Assembly: GCA_002437905.1 (NCBI GenBank)
Contig: DJRT01000018.1
Span: forward strand, 1-45,429
DNA length: 45,429 nt
Direction: 5' to 3'
Source: Ruminococcaceae bacterium UBA6353
GTDB lineage: Bacteria > Bacillota > Clostridia > Oscillospirales > Acutalibacteraceae
Shown here: positions 32,627 through 39,923 of the stretch, in pieces
How positions within the stretch are numbered: position 1 is the stretch's first letter
Layout of the letters: each line of letters starts with the position of its first letter
Position numbers and translations under genes: made by a program
The notes under the pieces: model-generated
What the model saw: the letters and a program-made list of their open reading frames with translations, nothing else
Databases searched by the model: none
What the model was told of the DNA's origin: nothing

Positions 32627-34057
32627 TCACAATCTGCCGGTCACCGCATTGGAGCTTCCGCCTTTTTTGGTGATCTCCGTCATCGGCTTTCCGCTTTCTT
32701 TTTCGATCAGGCGCATCACATAGGGCATGCAGAAGCCGCCCTGGCAGCGCCCCATGCCTGCGCGCGTGCGGCGCTTTACGCCATCTATGTCGGTTGCTTT
32801 CGGATTCCGGCGCAGGGCATCCAGTATTTCGCCTTCGCTGACGGTTTCACAGCGGCATATAATGCGGCCATAGGCGGGATTTTGTTTAATAAATACATCC
32901 TTTTCTTCGTCCGACAGCTTTCGGAAGGCGTGGGTATCCTCCCGTGTACCGTCAAAGGCGGGATTTTCCTGTAGATCAAGTCCGCTTCCGTGCAGCAGCT
33001 CCACGATATATTCGGCTATTGCGGCGGCAGAGGACAGGCCGGGTGAGTCGATTGCAGCGGCATGGATCAGCCCGTTTATCTGCTCGGACTCCCGGATGAT
33101 AAAATCGCCGTTTTTCTCCGAGGCGCGGATGCCGGAGAAGGAAGTAATGACCGCGCGGGTATTGACGCTCGGGACACTCTTTCTGGCCAGTGTGGCCACG
33201 GCCTCCAGGCCCGCTGCGGTGGTTTCGGTGCTTTCGGGTGTCTGCACCCGTTCGGCGGTGGGGCCGAGGAGAAGATTGCCGTCCGCGGTCGGCGTGACCA
33301 AAACGCCCTTGCCGTTGGCGGTGGGTACCTGGAATATGGTGTGCGATACGGTGTTCCCCTCGCTTTTGTCCAGCAGCATATATTCGCCGGCACGCGGCAG
33401 GATCTCGAAGGATCTGTCCCCGGCCAATGCGGCAATGGTGTCTGCGTGGCCGCCGGCGCAGTTTACCAGATAGCGGGCCGTGACCTGCCGGCCGTCGGCA
33501 GCGCCGATCTGAAAGCCGTCTGCGGTTTTGGCGATCGTCTGCACGGCGTAATTCGTGTACAGCTCCGCCCCGTTGTCCATGGCGTTGCCGGCAGCGGCGA
33601 TCGTCAGGGCATAGGGGCAAATGATGCCGGCGTTTGTCACCAGCAGTGCCTTTGTGACCTGGTCGGACAGGTTGCTTTCCAGGCGGCGTGCCTCCGCACC
33701 GGTGAGAATATCCATGCCGCTGATGCCGTTCTTCTGCCCGCGTGCATACAGCTCGTCGATGACGGCGTCCTCCTCTTTACTGAATGCCAGCACCATTGAG
33801 CCGTTGTTTTTGTGGGGAACATGCAGCTCCTCTGCCGCCTTGTACAGCAGGGGCACGCCCCTGGCATTCAGCATCGCCTTCAGCGTCCCCGGCTCCGGGT
33901 CGAAACCGCCGTGGATGATGCCGCTGTTGGCCTTACTGGCGCCCATGGCTACATCATTTTCCTTTTCGAGCAGGCAGACCGACAGCCGGTATCGCGTCAG
34001 CTCCCGGGCGGTGAGTGCTCCCACAACGCCTGCGCCGATAATGGCTACATCAAACAT
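32627..34057 (-). CDS. glpA: Glycerol-3-phosphate dehydrogenase, GlpA-like with C-terminal [2Fe-2S]-binding domain
   Basis: A 476-residue flavoprotein oxidising glycerol-3-phosphate to dihydroxyacetone phosphate. The FAD/DAO motif is DVAIIGAGVVGALTARELTR, followed by GASKANSGIIHGGFDPEPG, a substrate-binding block of GlpA/GlpO proteins. The C-terminal BFD-like domain (about 400-460) has ICRCETVSEGEI and RTRAGMGRCQGGFC, four Cys for a [2Fe-2S] cluster. The ATG at 34057 has GGAGG upstream. A GlpP-type terminator lies in the 290-base gap between glpP and this gene. Confidence 0.9.
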   Translation of the reverse strand: MFDVAIIGAGVVGALTARELTRYRLSVCLLEKENDVAMGASKANSGIIHGGFDPEPGTLKAMLNARGVPLLYKAAEELHVPHKNNGSMVLAFSKEEDAVIDELYARGQKNGISGMDILTGAEARRLESNLSDQVTKALLVTNAGIICPYALTIAAAGNAMDNGAELYTNYAVQTIAKTADGFQIGAADGRQVTARYLVNCAGGHADTIAALAGDRSFEILPRAGEYMLLDKSEGNTVSHTIFQVPTANGKGVLVTPTADGNLLLGPTAERVQTPESTETTAAGLEAVATLARKSVPSVNTRAVITSFSGIRASEKNGDFIIRESEQINGLIHAAAIDSPGLSSAAAIAEYIVELLHGSGLDLQENPAFDGTREDTHAFRKLSDEEKDVFIKQNPAYGRIICRCETVSEGEILDALRRNPKATDIDGVKRRTRAGMGRCQGGFCMPYVMRLIEKESGKPMTEITKKGGSSNAVTGRL

Positions 34058-34349
34058 TTTTCATTCCTCCACTGCAAATACTATATTTTCAAGCGCGCTG
34101 AGCGCCGACGGGTCAATGCGCTTGTCCATTCCGAGTACCATGCCGATTGTGGCTATTATCCACCCACCGGCGGCCGTTATTGAATCGGTGATCTTTTAGG
34201 ATAATCACGGCTGTCTTCCGGTATGGCGGATACATACACACTGGTTATGCAGGCGACCGAACATGCCAGAAAAAATAAAGCAGAAAGACACACGGCAGTG
34301 TTTGCTGCCGCTGCCTTTCTGCTCTCTGTTTCTCCGCAGATATACTATC
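34058..34349. other. Intergenic region between glpP and glpA
   Basis: Besides the attenuator-like hairpin at 34269-34323, it holds a weak minus-strand reading frame (34061-34141, 26 codons starting MVLGMDKRIDPSAL) with no Shine-Dalgarno. The frame continues upstream with coding-like composition as far as a stop near 34194. It could be a remnant of a lost gene or chance. Confidence 0.35.
34269..34323 (-). terminator. Leader terminator of the glp operon, probable GlpP-responsive
   Basis: AGCAGAAAG...CTTTCTGCT (complement of 34315-34323 and 34279-34287) with inner GGCAG/CTGCC, followed on the minus strand by TTATTTTTT. It lies between glpP and the structural genes, so antitermination would raise the downstream genes. 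Confidence 0.7.
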
Positions 34350-34907
34350 TCAGTTTTCGTCCCACAGCGGCCTTTTGCCGGTGGAAACCGCCAGCGCGCC
34401 GCTGGACAGCGCCACGGTCACTTCCTGCCTGGTTTCGATCAGTCCTCCGGCGATCACGGGGATCTTCTGTCCGGAAAAGAGTTTCAGCGCCTTCGGGATC
34501 ACGCCCGGCATGATCTCAATGAGATCCGGGGCGGCCTTTCCGACGGTTTCGGCGATGGAATGCATGCCTTTGGAGTCCAGAACAAAGAAGCGCTGGACCG
34601 CCAGCAGGCCGCAGTCCGTGGCCGCACGGACAAGCTGCGTCCGGGTCGTGATAATGCCGTCGGCGCCGAGCGCTTTCAGCCAGGCGATCCCGGCCTTGTC
34701 CTTGCCGATGCCTTCGGCCAAATCAATATGCACGAAAGCATATTTGCCATTCTGCTTAGCCAGGGCGATATCGTTACTCACCGTCATAATGTCCGCGCCA
34801 AGGTGAAACAGCACCTCGGCGTGGGAACAGGCTGCTGCTTTCCATCCCGCACGGTCGGTTGCCGCGATGATCGGCGAGCGTTCCAGTGCCTCAAAGACCG
34901 TGTCCAT
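34350..34907 (-). CDS. glpP: Glycerol-3-phosphate-responsive antiterminator
   Basis: A 185-residue GlpP-family RNA-binding antiterminator with a TIM-barrel-like fold. Signatures are ADIMTVSNDIALAKQNGKYAFVHIDLAEGIGKD, then GIITTRTQLVRAATDCGLLAVQRFFVLDSKG and DLIEIMPGVIPK, ending VIAGGLIETRQEV, matching the B. subtilis type. It binds glycerol-3-phosphate and prevents termination in glp leaders. The ATG at 34907 follows AGGGGGG. Its own leader carries a terminator hairpin. Confidence 0.93.
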   Translation of the reverse strand: MDTVFEALERSPIIAATDRAGWKAAACSHAEVLFHLGADIMTVSNDIALAKQNGKYAFVHIDLAEGIGKDKAGIAWLKALGADGIITTRTQLVRAATDCGLLAVQRFFVLDSKGMHSIAETVGKAAPDLIEIMPGVIPKALKLFSGQKIPVIAGGLIETRQEVTVALSSGALAVSTGKRPLWDEN

Positions 34908-34925
34908 GATATCCCCCCTAAAAGG

Positions 34926-34959
34926 AAAAAGACGCAAAGCAGCAAGGTACTTCGCGTCT
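34926..34959 (-). terminator. Attenuator in the glpP leader
   Basis: On the minus strand AGACGCGAAG pairs over ten positions (one wobble) with CTTTGCGTCT around a ten-base loop and is followed by TTTTTCC. It lies between the glpP promoter and start codon. Confidence 0.7.
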
Positions 34960-34975
34960 CCATTCTCCATACGCT

Positions 34976-35003
34976 ATTATACAGCAGATCGCGCTGTTGT
35001 CAA
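34976..35003 (-). promoter_or_regulatory. Consensus sigma-A promoter of glpP
   Basis: On the minus strand TTGACA (complement of 34998-35003), a 16-bp spacer and TATAAT (complement of 34976-34981). Confidence 0.85.
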
Positions 35004-35015
35004 GAGAGAATTGCT

Positions 35016-35819
35016 TTATTTTGTGCCGATATGGAACTTATCTTCTTCTGTCAGCTCCAGAAGATCGATCGTCCGCTCAAAAACCGCCTTCGCCGCATCC
35101 AGGCCGTCCGGGTGGTGTGCATCGCTGCCCATGTAGAATTTGCAGCCGACCTGTCTGGCGATGCGGTAAGGCCGCAGCACCGTTTCCGCTTCGCCCGGAT
35201 TAAAATTCATATCTCCGTAATTCAGCTCAATGCCCGCTCCGCGCTGTGCTGCTTTCCGGAAAACTCGCACCAGATCGTCTGTGTCCAGGCAGTTGAGCAT
35301 CTCCAGATAATTCTCTCTTACGGAATCGATCAGGCCGCAGGTGAGATGCGCGATGCCGACCTTATGGAACGGCAGCTCCTGATCCAGCAGTGCGTGCAGC
35401 TTCTTTAACCAAAAGGCGGCCTTATCCTGCGGAGTGACGGTTTCTGCCGGAATAGTGAAACCCTTAAAATGGAAATGCGTGGTGGGAATGACGATAAAAT
35501 CAAAGTCATCAAACCGGCTCTTGGGAAGGCCGATCGTCATAAACCGATCCATATCGGTCTCGCAGCCAAAGAGGAACCGGATCCCCTCGGCCTGCGGCAG
35601 CGGTTTGGCCTTGCTGATGTGCGCAAAGTTTTGCGTGCCGTAGAAGCCGGGGTCGAGCAGGGGAATGGCTTCGTCCCAGTAGTGGTCCGTCAGGCAGATG
35701 GTCTTGAGACCGTTATCCTTGGCATATTGCAGGATCCGTTCATTGTTTTGTTCGGGGTCGCTTGAGCATAACGAGAGCTGGCTGTGAATATGCAGGTCAT
35801 GGTCATAAATGTAGCGCAT
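35016..35819 (-). CDS. PHP-domain metal-dependent phosphoesterase/hydrolase
   Basis: A 267-residue PHP superfamily protein. Metal-binding motifs are DHDLHIHSQLS at residues 5-15, CLTDHYWDE, GCETDMD, THFHF and the C-terminal SDAHHPDGL, the usual order of histidinol-phosphatase-like and related hydrolases. The ATG at 35819 has a GGAGG site nine bases upstream. Its stop is 13 bases upstream of the -35 of glpP, and it is a separate transcript reading toward glpP. Substrate unknown. Confidence 0.82.
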   Translation of the reverse strand: MRYIYDHDLHIHSQLSLCSSDPEQNNERILQYAKDNGLKTICLTDHYWDEAIPLLDPGFYGTQNFAHISKAKPLPQAEGIRFLFGCETDMDRFMTIGLPKSRFDDFDFIVIPTTHFHFKGFTIPAETVTPQDKAAFWLKKLHALLDQELPFHKVGIAHLTCGLIDSVRENYLEMLNCLDTDDLVRVFRKAAQRGAGIELNYGDMNFNPGEAETVLRPYRIARQVGCKFYMGSDAHHPDGLDAAKAVFERTIDLLELTEEDKFHIGTK

Positions 35820-35858
35820 AGCTATTCCTCCATTACGCATTTTAATCGATTTAGCCGT

Positions 35859-35887
35859 ATAGTACACCGATAAATTGTGGTTGTCAA
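35859..35887 (-). promoter_or_regulatory. Sigma-A promoter of the PHP gene
   Basis: On the minus strand TTGACA (complement of 35882-35887), a 17-bp spacer and TACTAT (complement of 35859-35864). Confidence 0.7.
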
Positions 35888-35953
35888 GACCCATTTTTCT
35901 GTTTTCCGGTGCATGGCACAGCAAAATATTTTCTGTCGGTTTCCCTTTTTCCC

Positions 35954-35982
35954 TTGCGCTTTGGGACAAAATTGCGTATACT
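35954..35982 (+). promoter_or_regulatory. Sigma-A-like promoter of the glycosyltransferase gene
   Basis: TTGCGC (35954-35959), a 17-bp spacer and TATACT (35977-35982), divergent from the PHP promoter. Confidence 0.55.
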
Positions 35983-36020
35983 GTAGGGTGTGATTTTTTA
36001 TGTACGGAGGAGCTTTGCCG

Positions 36021-37175
36021 ATGAAAATTCTCATGATCCCCTCCTGGTACGGGACACCGTCCATGCCGCTTCTCGGCTCATTTTACAGGGAGCAGGCACA
36101 GGCGCTGGCGGCCTGCGGACATCAGGTGGCGGTGCTGTATGCCGAGGTGGGCAGCAGTCTGCGCTCGGCGGATAATGGTCTGCGCCATGAGGTGGTTGAG
36201 GGTGTGGATACCTATATTTGGGTGCGGCCGAACCTGACCCCGCGGTTTGAGCGCGGGCGCTGCTTTCAGCGCACCCGGATGCTGGAAAAGATGTATCGCC
36301 TGCTGGAGCAGGATTTTGGACGACCGGATGTGGTCAATCTGCGTTCCTCCCTGCAGGGATATGAGGCCATCCGCCTGTGCCGACGCCACGGACTGCCGCT
36401 GTTTTTCATGGAGCATTCTTCCTTTGCGATAACCGAGGAGGAGGGAAGCCCCACCCGCCGGCGGCTGTACGCCACGATGGATGCGGCGGAGGTCAATGCC
36501 TGCGTCGGTTCCGGCCTGCTGAAGGTTATGCAGCCCTATGACCCGGCCACCAGGATTATTCCGGATATGGTGGATACCGACCGCTTTACGATTGGGGAGA
36601 AGAGCGACCCGACCGCCCCGTTTACCTTTGGGGCGATGGGGCAGCTGCGGCATATCAAGGGCTATGATGTGCTGATCCGTGCCTTTGCCCGCCTGCGTGC
36701 TCTGACCTCCACGCCCTGCCGTCTGCTGATTGCCGGCGCCGGGGGACAGAGGGCGGCGCTGGAGGCAATTATTGCCGAGGAGGGTCTGGAGGATGTCTGC
36801 CGCCTGATCGGCAATGTGCCGCGGGAACAGGCCCCCCAGTTTATGAATGACTGCGATTGCTTTGTATGCTCCTCGCGGCTGGAGACGCTCTCCTGTGTGC
36901 TGAACGAGTGCGGCGCCTGCGGCCGGCCGGCGATCAGCACCCTGTGCGGCGGCCCGCAGGATATTATTCTGCCGCAGACCGGCCTGCTGGTGCCGGTGGA
37001 TAACCCGGAGGCCATGGCGGCTGCCATGCACACCATGCTGGAAACCGCCGCCGGATATGACCGGCAGCTGATCCGGCAATTGACTGTGGAGCGCTTTGGC
37101 CGGGAGGCGGTTTGCCAGAAACTGCTTGCCGCCTGCGAGGATACTGTAAATGCATGGAAGGAGAAAATGGCATGA
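36021..37175 (+). CDS. Glycosyltransferase family 4 protein
   Basis: A 384-residue GT-B glycosyltransferase. The N-terminal domain opens KILMIPSWYGTPSMPLLGSF, typical of GT4 acceptor domains. The C-terminal donor domain carries FGAMGQLRHIKGYDVLI, the E-x7-E-like motif region in SSRLETLSCVLNECGACG and the GLLVPVDNPEAMA end. It probably transfers a sugar to a cell-surface polysaccharide or lipid, but no capsule cluster surrounds it. The ATG at 36021 is chosen because GGAGGAG precedes it, not the upstream frame from 36000. It overlaps the next gene as ATGA. Confidence 0.88.
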   Translation: MKILMIPSWYGTPSMPLLGSFYREQAQALAACGHQVAVLYAEVGSSLRSADNGLRHEVVEGVDTYIWVRPNLTPRFERGRCFQRTRMLEKMYRLLEQDFGRPDVVNLRSSLQGYEAIRLCRRHGLPLFFMEHSSFAITEEEGSPTRRRLYATMDAAEVNACVGSGLLKVMQPYDPATRIIPDMVDTDRFTIGEKSDPTAPFTFGAMGQLRHIKGYDVLIRAFARLRALTSTPCRLLIAGAGGQRAALEAIIAEEGLEDVCRLIGNVPREQAPQFMNDCDCFVCSSRLETLSCVLNECGACGRPAISTLCGGPQDIILPQTGLLVPVDNPEAMAAAMHTMLETAAGYDRQLIRQLTVERFGREAVCQKLLAACEDTVNAWKEKMA

Positions 37176-38008
37176 TTCCGAAATCGGCAACGCTCGCACG
37201 ATGGGAGCGAAATGGCGTACCATATTACACGATCCCCGCATTCAATGCTGTGCCCGGCCTGGCGCATGGCATTTCCACCCGCCTCGGCGGTGTCAGCACC
37301 GGGATATATGCCTCGATGAACCTCAGCTTTACCCGTGGTGATGAAGAGGCGGCTGTGCGGGAGAATTTCCGCCGCTTTTGCGGGGCACTTGAGGTGAAAC
37401 CGGAGAATGTGGTGATCGCCGCACAGACCCACAGCACCAATGTGATCAATGTTACCGCTGCGGATCGTGGCAGCGGCATCACCCGGCCGCGGGAGTATAC
37501 GGATGTAGATGGCCTGATAACGGACGAGCCGGATGTGGTGCTCTGCACCCAGTATGCCGATTGTGTGCCCCTGCTGTTTGTGGATCCGGTGCGGCGGGTG
37601 GTCGCTGCTTCCCATGCCGGCTGGCGCGGCACCCTGGCCGGCATTGCCCGTGTGACCGTGGAGCGCATGGCAAGCGACTATGGCTGCGACCCGGCGGATA
37701 TTCTTGTCGGCATTGCGCCGTCAATTGGTCCGTGCTGCTTTGAGGTGGATATGCCGGTGGCCGAAAGCTTTTTTGCGGCGGAACGCCTGGCTGATGGCTG
37801 CATCTGGATGACCGGAAACGGGAAATTCAATATTGATCTGTGGCTGTTCAACCGCCATGTGCTGGTGAAGGCCGGTGTAAAGGAAGAAAACATTACAACA
37901 ACCGATGTGTGCACCCGCTGCCATCCGGAGGCACTGTGGTCCCACCGATATACTGGAAAGCAGCGCGGAAGTATGGCGGCAATGATCGCGCTGCGGGCGG
38001 GCAGATAA
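37172..38008 (+). CDS. pgeF: YfiH/PgeF family protein (laccase-fold purine nucleoside phosphorylase)
   Basis: A 278-residue copper-oxidase-fold protein of the YfiH/LACC1 family. Members remove mis-incorporated serine from peptidoglycan precursors (PgeF) or act on adenosine. Metal and catalytic motifs are QTHST, the ADCVPLLFVDP block, AASHAGWRGTLAGI and PSIGPCCFEVD. The ATG overlaps the glycosyltransferase stop as ATGA. Coupling with a glycosyltransferase and the peptidoglycan role of PgeF fit a cell-envelope theme, but this is inferred. Confidence 0.92.
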   Translation: MIPKSATLARWERNGVPYYTIPAFNAVPGLAHGISTRLGGVSTGIYASMNLSFTRGDEEAAVRENFRRFCGALEVKPENVVIAAQTHSTNVINVTAADRGSGITRPREYTDVDGLITDEPDVVLCTQYADCVPLLFVDPVRRVVAASHAGWRGTLAGIARVTVERMASDYGCDPADILVGIAPSIGPCCFEVDMPVAESFFAAERLADGCIWMTGNGKFNIDLWLFNRHVLVKAGVKEENITTTDVCTRCHPEALWSHRYTGKQRGSMAAMIALRAGR

Positions 38009-38037
38009 CATATTATCCCCCTGTTTGGTCCATACTA
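38008..38037 (+). promoter_or_regulatory. Possible sigma-G (forespore) promoter of the GerA-family gene
   Basis: ACATA (38008-38012), an 18-bp spacer and CATACTA (38031-38037). The sigma-G consensus is about GCATA with a CATNNTA -10, so the -10 fits fully and the -35 is one base off. No sigma-A box is seen here. Confidence 0.35.
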
Positions 38038-38063
38038 ACTCCGTTTGAAAGGAGTGGGTATAG

Positions 38064-39470
38064 TTGACCTATCAGGAAACAGTGGAAAAGCTGAACGATA
38101 AGCTGCGTGTGGACGCCAGCTTCGATCTCATCCACCGGCCAGTGTCCGCTGGCGGCCGCCGCGGAACGCTCTACTGCGTGGACGGCTTCACCAAGGATGA
38201 GGTGCTGGAAAAGATGCTGGAATTTCTTTCCAAACTACCGGCGGAGGATGTGCAGGGGGTAACGGATGCACAGCAGTTCATCGCCCGTTTCATCACCTAT
38301 GTGGAGGTGGAGTGCACCGGCGATATGGATGCGGTGGTTCTGGCGGTGCTTTCCGGCGCAACGGCCCTGGTTGTGGAGGATCTGGACCGGGTCATTATTA
38401 TTGATTGCCGTACCTATCCGGTGCGCGGTGTGCAGGAGCCGGAGTCTGACCGCGTGATGCGCGGTTCGCGGGACGGTCTGGTGGAGACGCTGGTATTCAA
38501 TACCGCCCTTATCCGCCGCCGGCTGCGTGATCCGTCCCTTTCCTTTGAGATCGTCAAGGTGGGACGCATTTCCTCCACGGATGTGTGCATGTGCTATATG
38601 AACGACCGCGTGGATCAGAAATACCTGAAAAAGCTGCGCAACCGGCTGCAAAGCATCACCATCCCGGCACTGACCATGGGGCAGGAAAGTCTGGCCGAGT
38701 GCCTGCTGCGCAAGCAGTGGTACAATCCCTTCCCGCGTGTGCGCTATACCGAACGGCCGGACTGTGTGGCCGCCAGCGTGGCCGAGGGAGGCGTTGCACT
38801 GCTGGTGGATAATTCGCCGGCGGCCATGCTGCTGCCCACTTCAATTTTCAGCTTTTCACAGGATACAAACGATTACTATTTCCCGCCGATCGTCGGCACC
38901 TATCTGCGTCTGGTGCGCGGCATTATTTTTATGGCAACGCTGTTTATCACCCCTGTGTGGTATTGGCTGATGCGAAATCCCGACAAGATCCCGCAGGCAC
39001 TGGAATTTATGCGCATCAAGGAACCAAACGGGATATCCCTGTTTGTGCAGCTTTGGCTGGTGGAGATCCTGATCGACGCGCTCAAGCTGGCGTCGCTGAA
39101 TACACCAACCTCGCTGAGCAACGCCCTGAGCCTTGTTGGGGCGCTGGTGTTTGGTGAATTTGCCGTGGAGGCCGGGCTGTTCGTGCCGGAGCTGCTGGCG
39201 TATATGGCCTTTGTGGCGATCGGCTCCTTTACGCAGCCCAGCCATGAGCTGACCTACGCCTTCAAGCTTTTCCGGATGCTGTTTATCCTGTTGATCTGGC
39301 TGTTCGGTGGCTGGGGGCTGCTGGCCGGCATGGCGGTCATGCTGCTGGTGCTGGTCACCACCAAGACGGTTGTCGGCAGCAAGTACCTTTATCCGGTTGT
39401 ACCGTTTAATGGCACAGCACTGCTGCGCCTGCTCTATCGTCAGTCGATCAGCCGCTTCAATGCGGAATAA
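38064..39470 (+). CDS. spoVAF: GerA-family spore protein, SpoVAF-like
   Basis: A 468-residue GerAA-family membrane protein. The N-terminal half is a soluble domain (AVLAVLSGATALVVED, then YPVRGVQEPESDRVMRGSRDGLVETL) with the classic EPESEXXXRGPRDGF-type signature. The C-terminal half has about four or five membrane segments from residue 280, including LVRGIIFMATLFITPVWYWL and LFRMLFILLIWLFGGWGLLA. SpoVAF sits in the inner spore membrane near the DPA channel. The start is TTG at 38064 behind AAAGGAG. No spoVA operon is adjacent. This is the clearest marker that the organism forms spores. Confidence 0.85.
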   Translation: MTYQETVEKLNDKLRVDASFDLIHRPVSAGGRRGTLYCVDGFTKDEVLEKMLEFLSKLPAEDVQGVTDAQQFIARFITYVEVECTGDMDAVVLAVLSGATALVVEDLDRVIIIDCRTYPVRGVQEPESDRVMRGSRDGLVETLVFNTALIRRRLRDPSLSFEIVKVGRISSTDVCMCYMNDRVDQKYLKKLRNRLQSITIPALTMGQESLAECLLRKQWYNPFPRVRYTERPDCVAASVAEGGVALLVDNSPAAMLLPTSIFSFSQDTNDYYFPPIVGTYLRLVRGIIFMATLFITPVWYWLMRNPDKIPQALEFMRIKEPNGISLFVQLWLVEILIDALKLASLNTPTSLSNALSLVGALVFGEFAVEAGLFVPELLAYMAFVAIGSFTQPSHELTYAFKLFRMLFILLIWLFGGWGLLAGMAVMLLVLVTTKTVVGSKYLYPVVPFNGTALLRLLYRQSISRFNAE

Positions 39471-39554
39471 TCGCCGGACTTGCACCGCTGCCCTCCGCGC
39501 CGCATAGGATGGCGTATCACCGTTGAAAAAGCGGGATCGGAGGAGGCGGCATAT

Positions 39555-39899
39555 ATGGGTATCGGAGAATGGATTGCATGGGTCGCGGTGCTGCTGCTGG
39601 CATTGTACGGCTGTGCTTGTCTGCTGCGGTGGATCTGCCTGCGGATGAGCGCCTGCCCGCGCACGGTACGCCTGTACCGCGTGGCGGTGCCGGAAAGTGG
39701 GCGGGCGCTGGAGCCGCTGATCCGCTGCCTGCAGGCGCAGGCGGCCTGGCGGGAGGAAGAAGGACGCACACTGCTGCTGCTGCCGGGGATGAGCCCGGCG
39801 GAAAAGGCGGTCGCGGAGCGCCTGCTGGCGGAAAATCCGGCGGTGCTGCCGGTAACGGTGCAGGAGCTGGCTGCCCTGCTGACAGCGGAGGAATACTGA
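39555..39899 (+). CDS. Small membrane protein of unknown function
   Basis: A 114-residue protein with one N-terminal membrane helix (about residues 4-25, IGEWIAWVAVLLLALYGCACLL) followed by a soluble cytosolic part rich in Arg, Glu and Leu (RLYRVAVPESGRALEPLIRC, then LLLPGMSPAEKAVAERLLAENPAV). An AGGAGG site eight bases before the ATG at 39555 decides the start. It lies between the spore gene and recD2. I do not recognise a family; the soluble part could be a fold that senses or binds another partner. Confidence 0.7.
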   Translation: MGIGEWIAWVAVLLLALYGCACLLRWICLRMSACPRTVRLYRVAVPESGRALEPLIRCLQAQAAWREEEGRTLLLLPGMSPAEKAVAERLLAENPAVLPVTVQELAALLTAEEY

Positions 39900-39923
39900 A
39901 GAAAGGAAGAAAAACAGGCACCT

